A DNA stretch of 64,000 nucleotides from Anaerococcus sp. mt242. Its GTDB lineage: Bacteria > Bacillota > Clostridia > Tissierellales > Peptoniphilaceae. Made by a program: the position numbers and the translations under genes. The notes below the pieces were generated by a model. The model was not told where the DNA came from. It did no database searches and worked only from the letters and a program-made list of their open reading frames with translations. Below, piece by piece: positions 7,328 through 16,552 of this stretch. How positions within the stretch are numbered: position 1 is the stretch's first letter; each line of letters starts with the position of its first letter. The stretch is from positions 1-64,000 of the forward strand of contig NZ_JAEUYX010000003.1 in assembly GCF_016798225.1 (NCBI RefSeq), given 5' to 3'.

Positions 7328-10300
7328 TTTAAGCAGATTTGTTGACATCAAAGAAAATGAATACACTATTACAAATGCAATATACTATAAAAATACCAAT
7401 GAATTAAAATTAACTGTTGAGTCAGACCTAGATCATTTTGATGATAAGGTAAGGGTAGAGCTTGATGATTTTTTATCCTTTGTAACACTCACAATTGAAT
7501 TTGTAAACTTATCTCCAGATATTAATGAGGATGTATGTGGCAATGAAGTTGAGCCTGACATAAACGAGGTAGAAATTATCGAGGATAAGGACTTAGGTTC
7601 AAAACCAAAAGAGCTAGTAGAAAATATTTCTGAAAATTGTGAGCAAGATGCTGTCTCAGATCTTCTAAATCAAAAAGAAAAAGATCTTCAGGCCCGTATA
7701 AGCCATGCTATAAACCTTAGCCATAAGGAAGAAAAAAAAGAAATCGAACCTGTTGATGGTCTTGATTATGGTGGCAAGATAAAAAATGATGTGATTCCCA
7801 TAGCAGAAATTTATGATAAAAAGGGATTACGTGTTTCACTAATCGGTACTGTTTATAATCTTGATGTTTTTGAAACCAAAAATCATTATTTTATCTATAC
7901 ATTTGACCTAGAGGATAGCACTGATGCTATTTCTTGTAAGATATTCTCATCTGAAAAAAATAAAGAAAAGCTAAGACTTTTAAGAGATGGCGTTGCTGTG
8001 CAAGTTGAGGGTGTACTAAATTATGATGATTATGCCCACGAAGAAATTTTTACAGCAAATATTTTAAAAGAAGCACTTATCAGCAAAAAAACAGATACCG
8101 CCTATGAAAAAAGAATTGAATTAGAAGTTCATACAAAGATGACAAATCTAGATGGTTTTGTAGACAATACTGATATTTTAAAAGTTTTAACAGATTGGGA
8201 ATGGGAGGCAATTGGTATTACAGATACAGAAACCTTACAAGGCTTGCCAGACTTATACGATGCAATAAGTAAGACTGGAAAGAAAATGTTGCCGGGTGCT
8301 GAACTTTTGCTTGTAGAAGATGAATTAAGAATTTTAACCAATCTTTCATCTAATCCTGTCCCAACTACAAAAGATATAAAAGACCAAGAATTTGTAGTTT
8401 TTGACTTAGAAACTACAGGTCTTTCAAGATTTGCCGATAAAATCACAGAAATAGGTGCTGTTAGAATAAAAAATGGAGAAATCACAGAAGAATTTAATGA
8501 GCTAGTAAATCCAGAACAATTAATCCCAGAAAAAGTTATTGAACTAACTGGTATTACAAATGAAATGGTAATGGATAAGCCAAAAATCGATGAGGTTTTG
8601 CCTAAATTTTTAAAATTTGCGGGTGATGCAATCCTAGTCGGACAAAACTCAGACTTTGATATTGGTTTTGTAAGAGAAAACGCTAGAAACTTAAAGCTAA
8701 ATTTTGATCCTATTTATATGGATACTTTGCCTATGGCCAGAGCTCTTTTTGAAGATATGGGTAGATTTTCCCTAGATAAGATTGCTAAAAAATTAAATAT
8801 TCCATCCTTTAACCACCACAGGGCAAGTGATGACGCAAGAGCTACAGCTCAAATTTTTATAAAAATGTATGAAATGATAATGAAGCAAGATCTTGATTTA
8901 TCAACTATAAATAAGCTTGAAACTCATTATCCAAAGTCAAAATATGAAAACTTTTCTGCCCTTGTTTATGCAAAAAATGAAATCGGTCTAAAAAACTTAT
9001 ACAAGCTAATTTCAAAATCAAGGATGAAAAATTTTAATAATGAAGCAAAGACACCGATATCTATCTTAAAAGAGCATAGGGAAGGTCTTATAATTGGTAG
9101 TGGTGGACATGAAAGTATGCTTTTTAAGTATCTACTTGATGGCTATCCACAAGAAAAGATTGATGAATTAATAGAATTATTTGACTTTTTCCAAGTTGAA
9201 CCACTTGGCATCTTTGCCGATGAAGTTTCTAAAGGTAGGGTTAGGAATCTTGACCAAGTCATAGATATAAACAAAAAAATAATTGAACTAGGAAATGCAA
9301 ATAATAAATTAGTGGTAGCTACAGGTGGGGTAAGATATTTTAAACCAGATGATTATATATTAAGAAATATCCTTCATAAAGGCCAATATTTTAGATATCA
9401 TGAAAACAAACCACTATATTATCTTAGAACTACAAATGAGATGTTGGAAGGTTTTTCATATTTGGATAAGGATACGCAAAGAGATATTGTAATTATCAAT
9501 CCTAAAAAAATTGCTGATGAGATTGAGGATATCAGACCTATTCCTCCTGGTACTTTCCCACCAGTAATTGATGGGTCAGATGAAAAACTTCGAAATACTT
9601 GTTTTGAAAAAGCCTACTCAATCTATGGAAATCCACTGCCAAAAATTGTAGAAGATAGACTAAACAAAGAGCTTAATTCCATAATTTCAAATGGATATGC
9701 AGTTCTTTATATAATTGCAAAAGACCTAGTAGGGAAATCCAACGAAGACGGTTACTTAGTAGGATCTAGAGGATCGGTTGGTTCTTCTTTTGCGGCAACA
9801 ATGGCAGATATTACAGAAGTAAATCCATTGTCGCCTCATTATGTTTGCCCAAACTGCAAACACAGTGAATTTTTTGAAGAAGATAGGTTAGGGGCCGGAA
9901 TAGACTATCCAGATAAGGATTGTCCAAAATGTGGAACTCCTTTAAGAAAAGATGGGCACAATATCCCATTTGAAGTTTTCTTAGGATTTGAGGGAGATAA
10001 GGAGCCAGATATAGATTTAAACTTTGCTGGTGAATACCAACCAACCATCCATAGATTTACTGAAGAATTATTTGGTGAGGGCAAGGTATTTCGTGCAGGA
10101 ACCATAGGAGCTATCCAAGATAACACGGCCTTTGGTTATATCAAAAAATATTCTGAAGAATACCATGAAGAATTTACCAATGCTCAAATTAGAAAACTTC
10201 AAAGAGGGCTTAAAGATGTAAAAAGAACTACAGGCCAACACCCTGGCGGACTTATAGTCGTGCCAAATGATATAGATATCTTTGATATAACACCTATCCA

Positions 10301-11441
10301 GTATCCAGCAGATGATCCGGCAGGTGATATTAAGACAACCCATTTTACCTACAATATGATGCATGAAACTTTATTAAAGCTCGACTTACTAGGCCATGAT
10401 GTGCCCTCCATCATCCGTGCCTTACAAGATTTAACAGGTACAGATCCACTCAAAATAAAAATGGGTGACCCAAATGTAATGAAGATTTTCTCATCAACGG
10501 ATCCCTTAGATATAAAACATGATTTTTCAAATAATGAAATAGGTACCTTGGGAATTCCAGAATTTGGTACAAATTTTGTAAGGGGCATGCTTAAAGAAAC
10601 TTATCCAACAAAGTTTTCAGAAATGACCCGTATATCAGGACTATCCCATGGTACAGATGTTTGGAATAATAATGCCAGAGATCTAATTATGGCAAAAATT
10701 GCAAACTTTAATGAAATCATCTCAACCCGTGATGACATAATGAACTCCCTTATCCAGCAAGGTCTTGATAAGAAAAAGTCTTTCCAAATCATGGAAATTG
10801 TTAGAAAGGGTAGGGCTTTATCAGAAGAACAAGTAGATTATATGAGAGATAACGGTGTACCTGAATGGTATATAGAATCTTGCCTAAAAATAAAATATCT
10901 ATTCCCAAAAGCTCATGCTGTAGCCTATTGCTTGATGAGTTATAGAATAGCTTATTACAAAGTTTATTATCCAGCAGCATTTTATGCAACATACTTTAAT
11001 ACAAAAGTTAATGATTTTGTATATTCAATAATAATAAATGGTCTAGGATCTATCCAAACAGCTCTAAGTAGTTATAAAGAGAGATTTGACTTAACTGCAA
11101 GAGATGAAAATATCAGAAAAGTATTAGAAGTTGCAGAAGAAATGTATGCCCGAGATATTAAAATTGATAAGGCTGATTTGTACAAATCAGATGCTATAAA
11201 ATTTATCTTAAACGAAGAAAATGGATATTTAATTCCACCTTTAAGTTCTGTAGACAATGTATCAGAGGCTATGGCTCTAGATATAGTAGAAGAACGAGAA
11301 AAGGGAGAGTTCATATCTATTGAAGATTTTAATAAAAGAACAAAAGTAAATAAAAATGCCCTAGAAAGCCTAAAAACTTTTGGAATTATAGATGGCATCC
11401 AAGAAGAAAATCAAATGAGCTTATTTGATGGGATGTTTTAG
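7317..11441 (+). CDS. polC: DNA polymerase III alpha subunit, PolC type
   Basis: Main replicative polymerase of low-GC Gram-positives, with built-in proofreading. Order of parts: N-terminal domain, OB fold (about 155-250), split PHP domain (from about 265 and resuming after the exonuclease), DEDD exonuclease (D363 and E365 in FDLETTGL; HHRASDDA near the end), zinc finger (CPNC 844-847, CPKC 869-872), and palm with PDIDLNF (897-903). At 1374 residues it is slightly shorter than the usual ~1430. The PHP metal ligands look decayed: the expected HLHT is EVHT (270-273), TDH is TDT, and the late histidine of the VHY word is arginine (GVRYF). Exonuclease and polymerase motifs are intact. Start overlaps ispG. 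Confidence 0.96.
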   Translation: MKIDLSRFVDIKENEYTITNAIYYKNTNELKLTVESDLDHFDDKVRVELDDFLSFVTLTIEFVNLSPDINEDVCGNEVEPDINEVEIIEDKDLGSKPKELVENISENCEQDAVSDLLNQKEKDLQARISHAINLSHKEEKKEIEPVDGLDYGGKIKNDVIPIAEIYDKKGLRVSLIGTVYNLDVFETKNHYFIYTFDLEDSTDAISCKIFSSEKNKEKLRLLRDGVAVQVEGVLNYDDYAHEEIFTANILKEALISKKTDTAYEKRIELEVHTKMTNLDGFVDNTDILKVLTDWEWEAIGITDTETLQGLPDLYDAISKTGKKMLPGAELLLVEDELRILTNLSSNPVPTTKDIKDQEFVVFDLETTGLSRFADKITEIGAVRIKNGEITEEFNELVNPEQLIPEKVIELTGITNEMVMDKPKIDEVLPKFLKFAGDAILVGQNSDFDIGFVRENARNLKLNFDPIYMDTLPMARALFEDMGRFSLDKIAKKLNIPSFNHHRASDDARATAQIFIKMYEMIMKQDLDLSTINKLETHYPKSKYENFSALVYAKNEIGLKNLYKLISKSRMKNFNNEAKTPISILKEHREGLIIGSGGHESMLFKYLLDGYPQEKIDELIELFDFFQVEPLGIFADEVSKGRVRNLDQVIDINKKIIELGNANNKLVVATGGVRYFKPDDYILRNILHKGQYFRYHENKPLYYLRTTNEMLEGFSYLDKDTQRDIVIINPKKIADEIEDIRPIPPGTFPPVIDGSDEKLRNTCFEKAYSIYGNPLPKIVEDRLNKELNSIISNGYAVLYIIAKDLVGKSNEDGYLVGSRGSVGSSFAATMADITEVNPLSPHYVCPNCKHSEFFEEDRLGAGIDYPDKDCPKCGTPLRKDGHNIPFEVFLGFEGDKEPDIDLNFAGEYQPTIHRFTEELFGEGKVFRAGTIGAIQDNTAFGYIKKYSEEYHEEFTNAQIRKLQRGLKDVKRTTGQHPGGLIVVPNDIDIFDITPIQYPADDPAGDIKTTHFTYNMMHETLLKLDLLGHDVPSIIRALQDLTGTDPLKIKMGDPNVMKIFSSTDPLDIKHDFSNNEIGTLGIPEFGTNFVRGMLKETYPTKFSEMTRISGLSHGTDVWNNNARDLIMAKIANFNEIISTRDDIMNSLIQQGLDKKKSFQIMEIVRKGRALSEEQVDYMRDNGVPEWYIESCLKIKYLFPKAHAVAYCLMSYRIAYYKVYYPAAFYATYFNTKVNDFVYSIIINGLGSIQTALSSYKERFDLTARDENIRKVLEVAEEMYARDIKIDKADLYKSDAIKFILNEENGYLIPPLSSVDNVSEAMALDIVEEREKGEFISIEDFNKRTKVNKNALESLKTFGIIDGIQEENQMSLFDGMF

Positions 11442-11445
11442 TTTT

Positions 11446-11477
11446 AAACTGCTATTTTTATAATAGCAGTTTTTTTG
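11446..11477 (+). terminator. terminator after polC
   Basis: AAACTGCTATT and AATAGCAGTTT form an 11-bp perfect stem around a five-base loop, followed by a T run. It closes the uppS-polC cluster. Confidence 0.9.
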
Positions 11478-11532
11478 TTTTAATTTTTTTATTTAGAATT
11501 TCTAATATATATTTTGATAAAACTAAAAATGA

Positions 11533-11572
11533 TTGACTCACTATAAGTAAGGTGTTATACTAAACATAACAC
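11533..11572 (+). promoter_or_regulatory. promoter with overlapping palindromic operator
   Basis: TTGACT (11533-11538) and TATACT (11556-11561) are 17 bases apart, a near-consensus promoter. A perfect palindrome with arms GTGTTAT (11552-11558) and ATAACAC (11566-11572), separated by 7 bases, covers the -10 box and start point. The layout suits repression by a dimeric regulator. No regulator is encoded in the neighbourhood. Confidence 0.65.
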
Positions 11573-11600
11573 ACTGGTGCTATTGAATTTGGAGGTTATT

Positions 11601-13829
11601 ATGAAAAGGAGTGCAAGTTACAAGTTACTTATAGTTTTGATAGTCATACAATCAATAATATTTGCTGTAGTAACAAGCCTTTATTTAGATCAAAAATATA
11701 CGGAAAACTTTGATAATTTAGTTAGCGATTACAAAGAGATCTCTATAAATAATATTGATATAACTAAAGGCAATGAAGTAGGAGATTACATAGATGATTT
11801 TTTAAAGGAAAACCAGGCCTTAATGATAAAAAAAGTCGAAGGTACTGACTATACTGGAAAAAAATTAGTTCATGGCTATTGGATGAGTGGGAACTATGAG
11901 GCTAATAAAGAAAAATTAAATTTAAAGTTTTTGGATAAGCAATATGCTTCAGATAATAGTTTTAAAAATTTAGATAAGGGTGGGACTATTGGTCTGCTAG
12001 GAGGAGATTATAGTATGATAGAGTCCACTCCTAGATTTATTTTAGGGGATAGTTATTTTTTTATAAATTTAACCGGAACTGGAAAAATTGGAGGGTTTAA
12101 TGGTGAATATAAGCTAGTTGGCCTAGACGATGAAGGTGTAAATAGATTTTATGAAGGATTATCTAAGGTAACCGGACTAAGTGTAGATGATATTAAAACC
12201 TCAAATGGTGGATCAGCTATAATGGGAGGTGGATCTTCCCTTACCTTTATAATTATTTATGCAGTATTAACTTTAATAATTATAACAATTTTAACTACTA
12301 CAACAGTATCGTCCTTAAAGAATATGGGAGTTTACCTCCTTCAAGGTTGGTCTAAAAAATCTTATATAAAAAGTATATATAAACCTGTAAATAAAATAGC
12401 ATATTTTTCACCACTTTTATTTATTCCCTATGGCTTTATCTTAACTATGGGAAGCTTTAATACTTTAAAATTTTACTCGGTATTTTTGCTAGCAGGGATA
12501 ATAAATCTAGCTATATTTTTACTTTTTGAATTTTTAATATCACTAATCTTAAGAACTGTTAAGCCAATAGATGCTATCCATGGCAGGACATCAAAAAAGG
12601 GCTTACTTATTTTTGGCATAATTTTATTTATGATATTTAATACTTCAACAAGTGCCTTATCCTTTATGGATATAGATAATATGATAATCGAGTTAAAAGA
12701 TCAGATAGTTACTAAAAATGAATGGGAAAATGTATCTGATTATTATGTAAGTACTTCTTTTTACGAAGGAGATGATTTTGAGGGTGATCACTCTCGTACT
12801 CCTATGAGTTTTCACAGAGATTTTTATAAATTTTATGAGTCTATAGAAAATGATGATGGAGTTAAATTTATAAGTACAGACTTTCGTAGAAAAAATTGGA
12901 ATAAAGAAGTGAAAGAAATGGGGCTATATAATCATGCACCTAATTTTTCTTATCTCTTATTTACTGCTAATAAAAATTATATAGAAGATGATATGCAAGT
13001 AAAAGTGACAGATGAAATGGAAAATTTTGCTAATGAAGGTTATAGAGTTTATCTGATACCAAAAAGTTTTTCAAAAGAAGATAGAAAGTCCTTGGAGACA
13101 TCTTTAACAGAGATGGATGAAAAAATGTTTCTTGATGACACTGATGATAGCGATAGGGAAAATTTTGATATAAAGTTTAAAGGGATTAAGTTCTTTAGCT
13201 ATGATAATAATAAAGATTATTTTGCCTATCCAAGCAACATTGATGATGAAATGTTTGGTGAAGAATTTCCGGTTACATCTAAAAATCCAGTTATAAACTA
13301 TGTTAATACTAATAATATGAGTGTTCTTGAAACATTAAATTTAGTAACTGGTGGAGAAACTAATTCAGAAATAAAATTAAATCAAGAGGCTTATGATAAG
13401 TTTGTAAATAATGAATACTATAAAAAATATAATATTGATGATAATAAACCTGAATTTGTTCAGATAAGAGAACTGATAGGTGGCATGATTAGAAGTCTAA
13501 CCCAAGCTATCTTTACATTTTTATTAGTTGGCTTACTGTTTTTTGGGATATCGGCAGCGATATTATCTGCACTCATAAACCTTTATAGGGAGATATACCT
13601 AGAAGAAGTAAATATCAAAAAGTTCTTAGGCTATGATAATAAAAAAATATATAAGCCAATTTATATAATGGTGATAGTTGCAAGTATTATAAACTTAATA
13701 ATTGCAATATTTAATGGGTCAATATTTGGTATATGCTTTGGTATCATTTTTGCTTTAATTGAGCTTATACTATTAAGAAAGTTTACCAATAAAAATCAGT
13801 TTGAAATGTTAGTAGAGTTTTTAAAATAG
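11601..13829 (+). CDS. bacteriocin-associated integral membrane permease (DUF1430-like)
   Basis: Large membrane protein of 742 residues. One N-terminal membrane segment (about 5-25) is followed by an outside domain, a block of helices around residues 215-350, a second large outside domain, and three or four helices at the C-terminus. This FtsX/MacB-like duplicated layout, together with the ATPase that follows ten bases later, matches the putative immunity/export permeases found with lactococcin-972-type bacteriocins. The assignment rests on layout and pairing, since motifs in this family are weak. The start at 11601 has a GGAGG ribosome site. No bacteriocin precursor is visible upstream or downstream. 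It could instead be a stress-induced peptide-antibiotic resistance exporter. Confidence 0.7.
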   Translation: MKRSASYKLLIVLIVIQSIIFAVVTSLYLDQKYTENFDNLVSDYKEISINNIDITKGNEVGDYIDDFLKENQALMIKKVEGTDYTGKKLVHGYWMSGNYEANKEKLNLKFLDKQYASDNSFKNLDKGGTIGLLGGDYSMIESTPRFILGDSYFFINLTGTGKIGGFNGEYKLVGLDDEGVNRFYEGLSKVTGLSVDDIKTSNGGSAIMGGGSSLTFIIIYAVLTLIIITILTTTTVSSLKNMGVYLLQGWSKKSYIKSIYKPVNKIAYFSPLLFIPYGFILTMGSFNTLKFYSVFLLAGIINLAIFLLFEFLISLILRTVKPIDAIHGRTSKKGLLIFGIILFMIFNTSTSALSFMDIDNMIIELKDQIVTKNEWENVSDYYVSTSFYEGDDFEGDHSRTPMSFHRDFYKFYESIENDDGVKFISTDFRRKNWNKEVKEMGLYNHAPNFSYLLFTANKNYIEDDMQVKVTDEMENFANEGYRVYLIPKSFSKEDRKSLETSLTEMDEKMFLDDTDDSDRENFDIKFKGIKFFSYDNNKDYFAYPSNIDDEMFGEEFPVTSKNPVINYVNTNNMSVLETLNLVTGGETNSEIKLNQEAYDKFVNNEYYKKYNIDDNKPEFVQIRELIGGMIRSLTQAIFTFLLVGLLFFGISAAILSALINLYREIYLEEVNIKKFLGYDNKKIYKPIYIMVIVASIINLIIAIFNGSIFGICFGIIFALIELILLRKFTNKNQFEMLVEFLK

Positions 13830-13838
13830 GGGATAAAA

Positions 13839-14483
13839 ATGAAACATATAGAATTAAATAATATTTCTAAGTCTTATGGTAATAGAAAAATAATAGATGA
13901 TTTATCATTTTCAATAGATGAAAATGAGATAGTAGCGATAGTTGGAAAAAGTGGTTCAGGCAAATCAACTCTTTTAAATATGATTGGACTTTTAGAAACT
14001 TATGATAGTGGAAAGATCTTACTAAAGGGAGAAAAACTTCCTAATCTTAATAGTAAAGAAGCTACATCACTAAGGAGAAATGAAATAAATTATCTTTTTC
14101 AAACAAATGCTTTGATAAGTGAAAAAACTGTTAGAGAAAATCTTTTAATTTCTATGGAGTATGTAAGTATAAAAGATGAAGAAAAATCTAAAAAAATAAA
14201 TGAAATTTTAGATAAGCTTGATATCTTAGATATAGTAGAGCAAAAAATAAATACTATATCTGGAGGAGAAGCCCAAAGAGTAGCCTTGGCTAGATGTGTA
14301 CTAAAACCAGGAGATTTAATTTTGGCAGATGAGCCAACTGGATCTTTAGATCCTATTATGAGCGATGAGGTTTTTTCTCTACTTTTAAATTTAAGAAGTG
14401 CTTATAATAAAACTATTTTGATTGTAACCCATGATATGGATATAGCTAGAAGATGCGATAGGATTATAGATATAAATAAATAG
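13839..14483 (+). CDS. ABC transporter ATPase of the LolD/MacB (bacteriocin export) type
   Basis: Nucleotide-binding subunit of 214 residues. Walker A is GKSGSGKST (36-44), the signature is SGGEAQRVALAR, and Walker B is LILADEPTGSLD with the T-G-S-L-D ending characteristic of the MacB/LolD/FtsE branch. The switch histidine appears in VTHDMD. It drives the permease encoded just upstream. The short form without extra domains is usual for the lactococcin-972 export group. Good ribosome site (GGGGAT). A terminator follows directly, so the operon has two genes. Confidence 0.88.
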   Translation: MKHIELNNISKSYGNRKIIDDLSFSIDENEIVAIVGKSGSGKSTLLNMIGLLETYDSGKILLKGEKLPNLNSKEATSLRRNEINYLFQTNALISEKTVRENLLISMEYVSIKDEEKSKKINEILDKLDILDIVEQKINTISGGEAQRVALARCVLKPGDLILADEPTGSLDPIMSDEVFSLLLNLRSAYNKTILIVTHDMDIARRCDRIIDINK

Positions 14484-14490
14484 CAAATAA

Positions 14491-14524
14491 AAAATTCCAT
14501 TTTTTTAAAAATGGAATTTTTTAT
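14491..14524. terminator. bidirectional terminator between convergent genes
   Basis: AAAATTCCATTTTT and AAAAATGGAATTTT form a 14-bp perfect stem with a two-base loop, flanked by A and T runs. It serves the ABC operon on + and the small gene ending at 14521 on -. Confidence 0.9.
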
Positions 14525-14832
14525 GAATTTAAAGGTGAAAACTCAGTTGCGGTATAGAAACTTTTTCTATTTCCAATTCCAAAAACTGATATCTCTACTT
14601 GAGGACAATTGACTAGTAAGGATTCAAGTCTTGGGTCATAATAGGTTGTAACTAAATCAGAAACTTCTTTTTTATAATTTTCTTCATTACCACCTTTCTG
14701 ACTGATTTTTAACTTTATAGATCCTAAATCACAGCAACCCATTCCGCGTTCGATATCTTCTCTTATAAAAATTTTTTTAATATTATTTTTATTTATATAA
14801 TTTTTAGCTTTTTCACTATAAATAAATTTCAT
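14521..14832 (-). CDS. small cysteine-containing protein of unknown function
   Basis: A 103-residue soluble protein starting MKFIYSEKAK. It has a Cys-Cys pair (33-34) in GMGCCDLGS and another cysteine near residue 77 (VNCPQVE). The arrangement of a short N-terminal helix, then a glycine-rich word with cysteines, then beta-strand text is reminiscent of HesB/IscA-like iron-sulfur scaffold folds, but the usual CGCG ending is absent and I do not assign it. The ribosome site AAGGA lies before the start. It is downstream of cstA on the same strand, separated by a terminator hairpin, so it may have its own weak promoter or depend on read-through. Confidence 0.7.
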   Translation of the reverse strand: MKFIYSEKAKNYINKNNIKKIFIREDIERGMGCCDLGSIKLKISQKGGNEENYKKEVSDLVTTYYDPRLESLLVNCPQVEISVFGIGNRKSFYTATEFSPLNS

Positions 14833-14843
14833 CTAAAATCCTT

Positions 14844-14872
14844 TAAAAAAATGAGGAGATTAAATCTCCTCA
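14844..14872 (-). terminator. terminator after the CstA-family gene
   Basis: On the minus strand TGAGGAGAT and ATCTCCTCA form a nine-base stem with a TAA/TTA loop followed by a run of T. It lies between cstA and the small cysteine-protein gene, so the latter is probably transcribed weakly from upstream. Confidence 0.85.
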
Positions 14873-14882
14873 AATTTAATTG

Positions 14883-16337
14883 TTAGTTTAATATAATATT
14901 TGCAATTCTATCTTGATTTTTGCGAGCTTTTCTAACTGTTAGAACAGCTATTACTAAACTGATAATTGCTCCTAAGATGTATGCAATATTATAATCAGCA
15001 CCAAATCCTACTCCCTTATCAGAAATGATAAATGAGAATACAATAAATGCATAGAATAATTCTGGTATTAATGCAATCCAGTAATTGTTATGGTTATTTA
15101 ATAGATAGCTTGTTGCAGTTGCTAGAGCAAAGATTGCTACTAATTGGTTTGTAAATCCGAAGTATCTCCACAATAAGTTAAATCCGTTTGGATCGTTTTT
15201 AGCCCAAACCAGGATTAAAATAGCTGGTATAAATAGTACTGCAGCAACAGCAATTCTTTTTACAGGAACTTTTTGATCGATATTTAATTCTTCAGCTACG
15301 ATTAATCTTAATGATCTAAATGCAGTATCTCCAGATGTGATTGGAAGTACGATAACCCCGATAATTGCTAGAAGACCACCGATGTTACCCATGAAATATT
15401 TTGAAATTTCTCCTACCATTAAAGTAGCTCTTGTATCTAATGGAACAATTCCTTGTGAGAATATAACCATTGCACCAGCAGCCCAAACCATAGCTATAAC
15501 ACCCTCAGCAATCATTGTTGAGTAGAATGTAGCTCTGTTTTCTCTTTCACTTGCAACTGTTCTTGAAACTAATGTTACTTGAGAACCATGGAAACCAGAA
15601 AGTATACCACAGGCAACAGTAATAAAGAATGCTGGTATAAATCTTTGGCCAAGTGGGTGTTCACTTAAATATCCTGCTCCTTGAAACTCTAGATGAGAAG
15701 CTCCTTTTGTAAGAACTCCAAATAAAACTCCAACAGCTGAAATAATTAAAAATGCACCAAATAGTGGATAAATTCTACCGATAAGTTGGTCTATTGGAAG
15801 AACTGTAGAAAGTATGTAATATAAGAAAATAATCCCGTATATAATCCAAATTCCTTTTGAACCATCAGCAAGACCCATAACATCATTTGCAAGTAAGTCT
15901 CCAGGTGTATAAACGAAAACAGTACCAGTTAAAAGAAGTAAGATTCCTATAACTATATTATAAATTTTTCTAGTACCATTACCTAAGTATTTACCAACAA
16001 GCTTTGGAACTTGAGCTCCACCATTTCTCATTGACATAGTACCTACTAAAAAGTCGTGGGTGGCACCTGCAATTACACAACCTATTGGAATTGCTAAAAA
16101 GGCAATTTTTCCAAAAAGGATACCTTGAATAGGTCCTAAAATTGGGCCAGTACCTGCAATATTTAATAGATTAATTAGCCAGTTTTTCCATTTTGGCATA
16201 GCAACAAAGTCAATACCATCAGCTTTAGAAACAGCTGGTGTTGGTCTATCATCTAAATCTAGTTGGCTTTCAACGTATTTTGAATAAAAGTAACCACCAA
16301 CTAGGAGGATGAAAATACCAATTAAGAATAATAACAT
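14883..16337 (-). CDS. CstA-family transporter (carbon starvation protein family)
   Basis: Polytopic membrane protein of 484 residues with about 13 hydrophobic segments. The family hallmarks stand in the first third: LLNIAGTGPILGPIQG, then FLVGTMSMRNGG and PKLVGKYLG; later HGSQVTLVSRT and TSGDTAFRSLR. Relatives include the pyruvate importers CstA and BtsT and proposed peptide importers; substrate is not decided by sequence. The length is that of the shorter Firmicutes forms. It has its own promoter divergent from rimP. Pyruvate uptake would fit the oxoacid decarboxylase elsewhere in the window, but this link is only inference. Confidence 0.88.
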   Translation of the reverse strand: MLLFLIGIFILLVGGYFYSKYVESQLDLDDRPTPAVSKADGIDFVAMPKWKNWLINLLNIAGTGPILGPIQGILFGKIAFLAIPIGCVIAGATHDFLVGTMSMRNGGAQVPKLVGKYLGNGTRKIYNIVIGILLLLTGTVFVYTPGDLLANDVMGLADGSKGIWIIYGIIFLYYILSTVLPIDQLIGRIYPLFGAFLIISAVGVLFGVLTKGASHLEFQGAGYLSEHPLGQRFIPAFFITVACGILSGFHGSQVTLVSRTVASERENRATFYSTMIAEGVIAMVWAAGAMVIFSQGIVPLDTRATLMVGEISKYFMGNIGGLLAIIGVIVLPITSGDTAFRSLRLIVAEELNIDQKVPVKRIAVAAVLFIPAILILVWAKNDPNGFNLLWRYFGFTNQLVAIFALATATSYLLNNHNNYWIALIPELFYAFIVFSFIISDKGVGFGADYNIAYILGAIISLVIAVLTVRKARKNQDRIANIILN

Positions 16338-16376
16338 ATAAACCTCCTATCAAAATAATATGTATTATATAGCTAT

Positions 16377-16406
16377 ATTATAAACTCAATTAACAGATAA
16401 AAGCAA
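16377..16406 (-). promoter_or_regulatory. promoter of the CstA-family gene
   Basis: On the minus strand TTGCTT (16406-16401) and TATAAT (16382-16377) are 18 bases apart, upstream of an AGGAGG ribosome site. The 215-base gap between cstA and rimP holds only these divergent promoters and the rimP leader. Confidence 0.6.
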
Positions 16407-16461
16407 ATTTTTCGTAAAAAAATTATCAATAAAATCTGAGCTTCCATTAGCTTATATATTA

Positions 16462-16489
16462 TTGAATAAAGTAAGCTTTGCAGTATAAT
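16462..16489 (+). promoter_or_regulatory. promoter of the rimP-nusA-infB operon
   Basis: TTGAAT (16462-16467) and a perfect TATAAT (16484-16489) with a 16-base spacer. A structured leader follows. Confidence 0.75.
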
Positions 16490-16498
16490 ATTTCTATC

Positions 16499-16525
16499 AA
16501 AGAGTGGGCAAGGTATCCGCTCTTT
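16499..16525 (+). promoter_or_regulatory. leader hairpin before rimP
   Basis: AAAGAGTGG (16499-16507) pairs with CCGCTCTTT (16517-16525; one G-U pair) around a nine-base loop, starting very near the predicted transcription start. Similar AAAGAGTGGG-type hairpins precede rimP in other Firmicutes as I recall them. It could protect the 5' end or serve as a weak attenuator; the T run is short. Confidence 0.55.
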
Positions 16526-16552
16526 TAATATGTATAGGCAAAGGATGGTAAG

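Noticed and set aside
11478-11600. Search for a bacteriocin precursor before the permease gene
   Set aside because: No open frame of useful length with a ribosome site is found; only promoter and operator are present.
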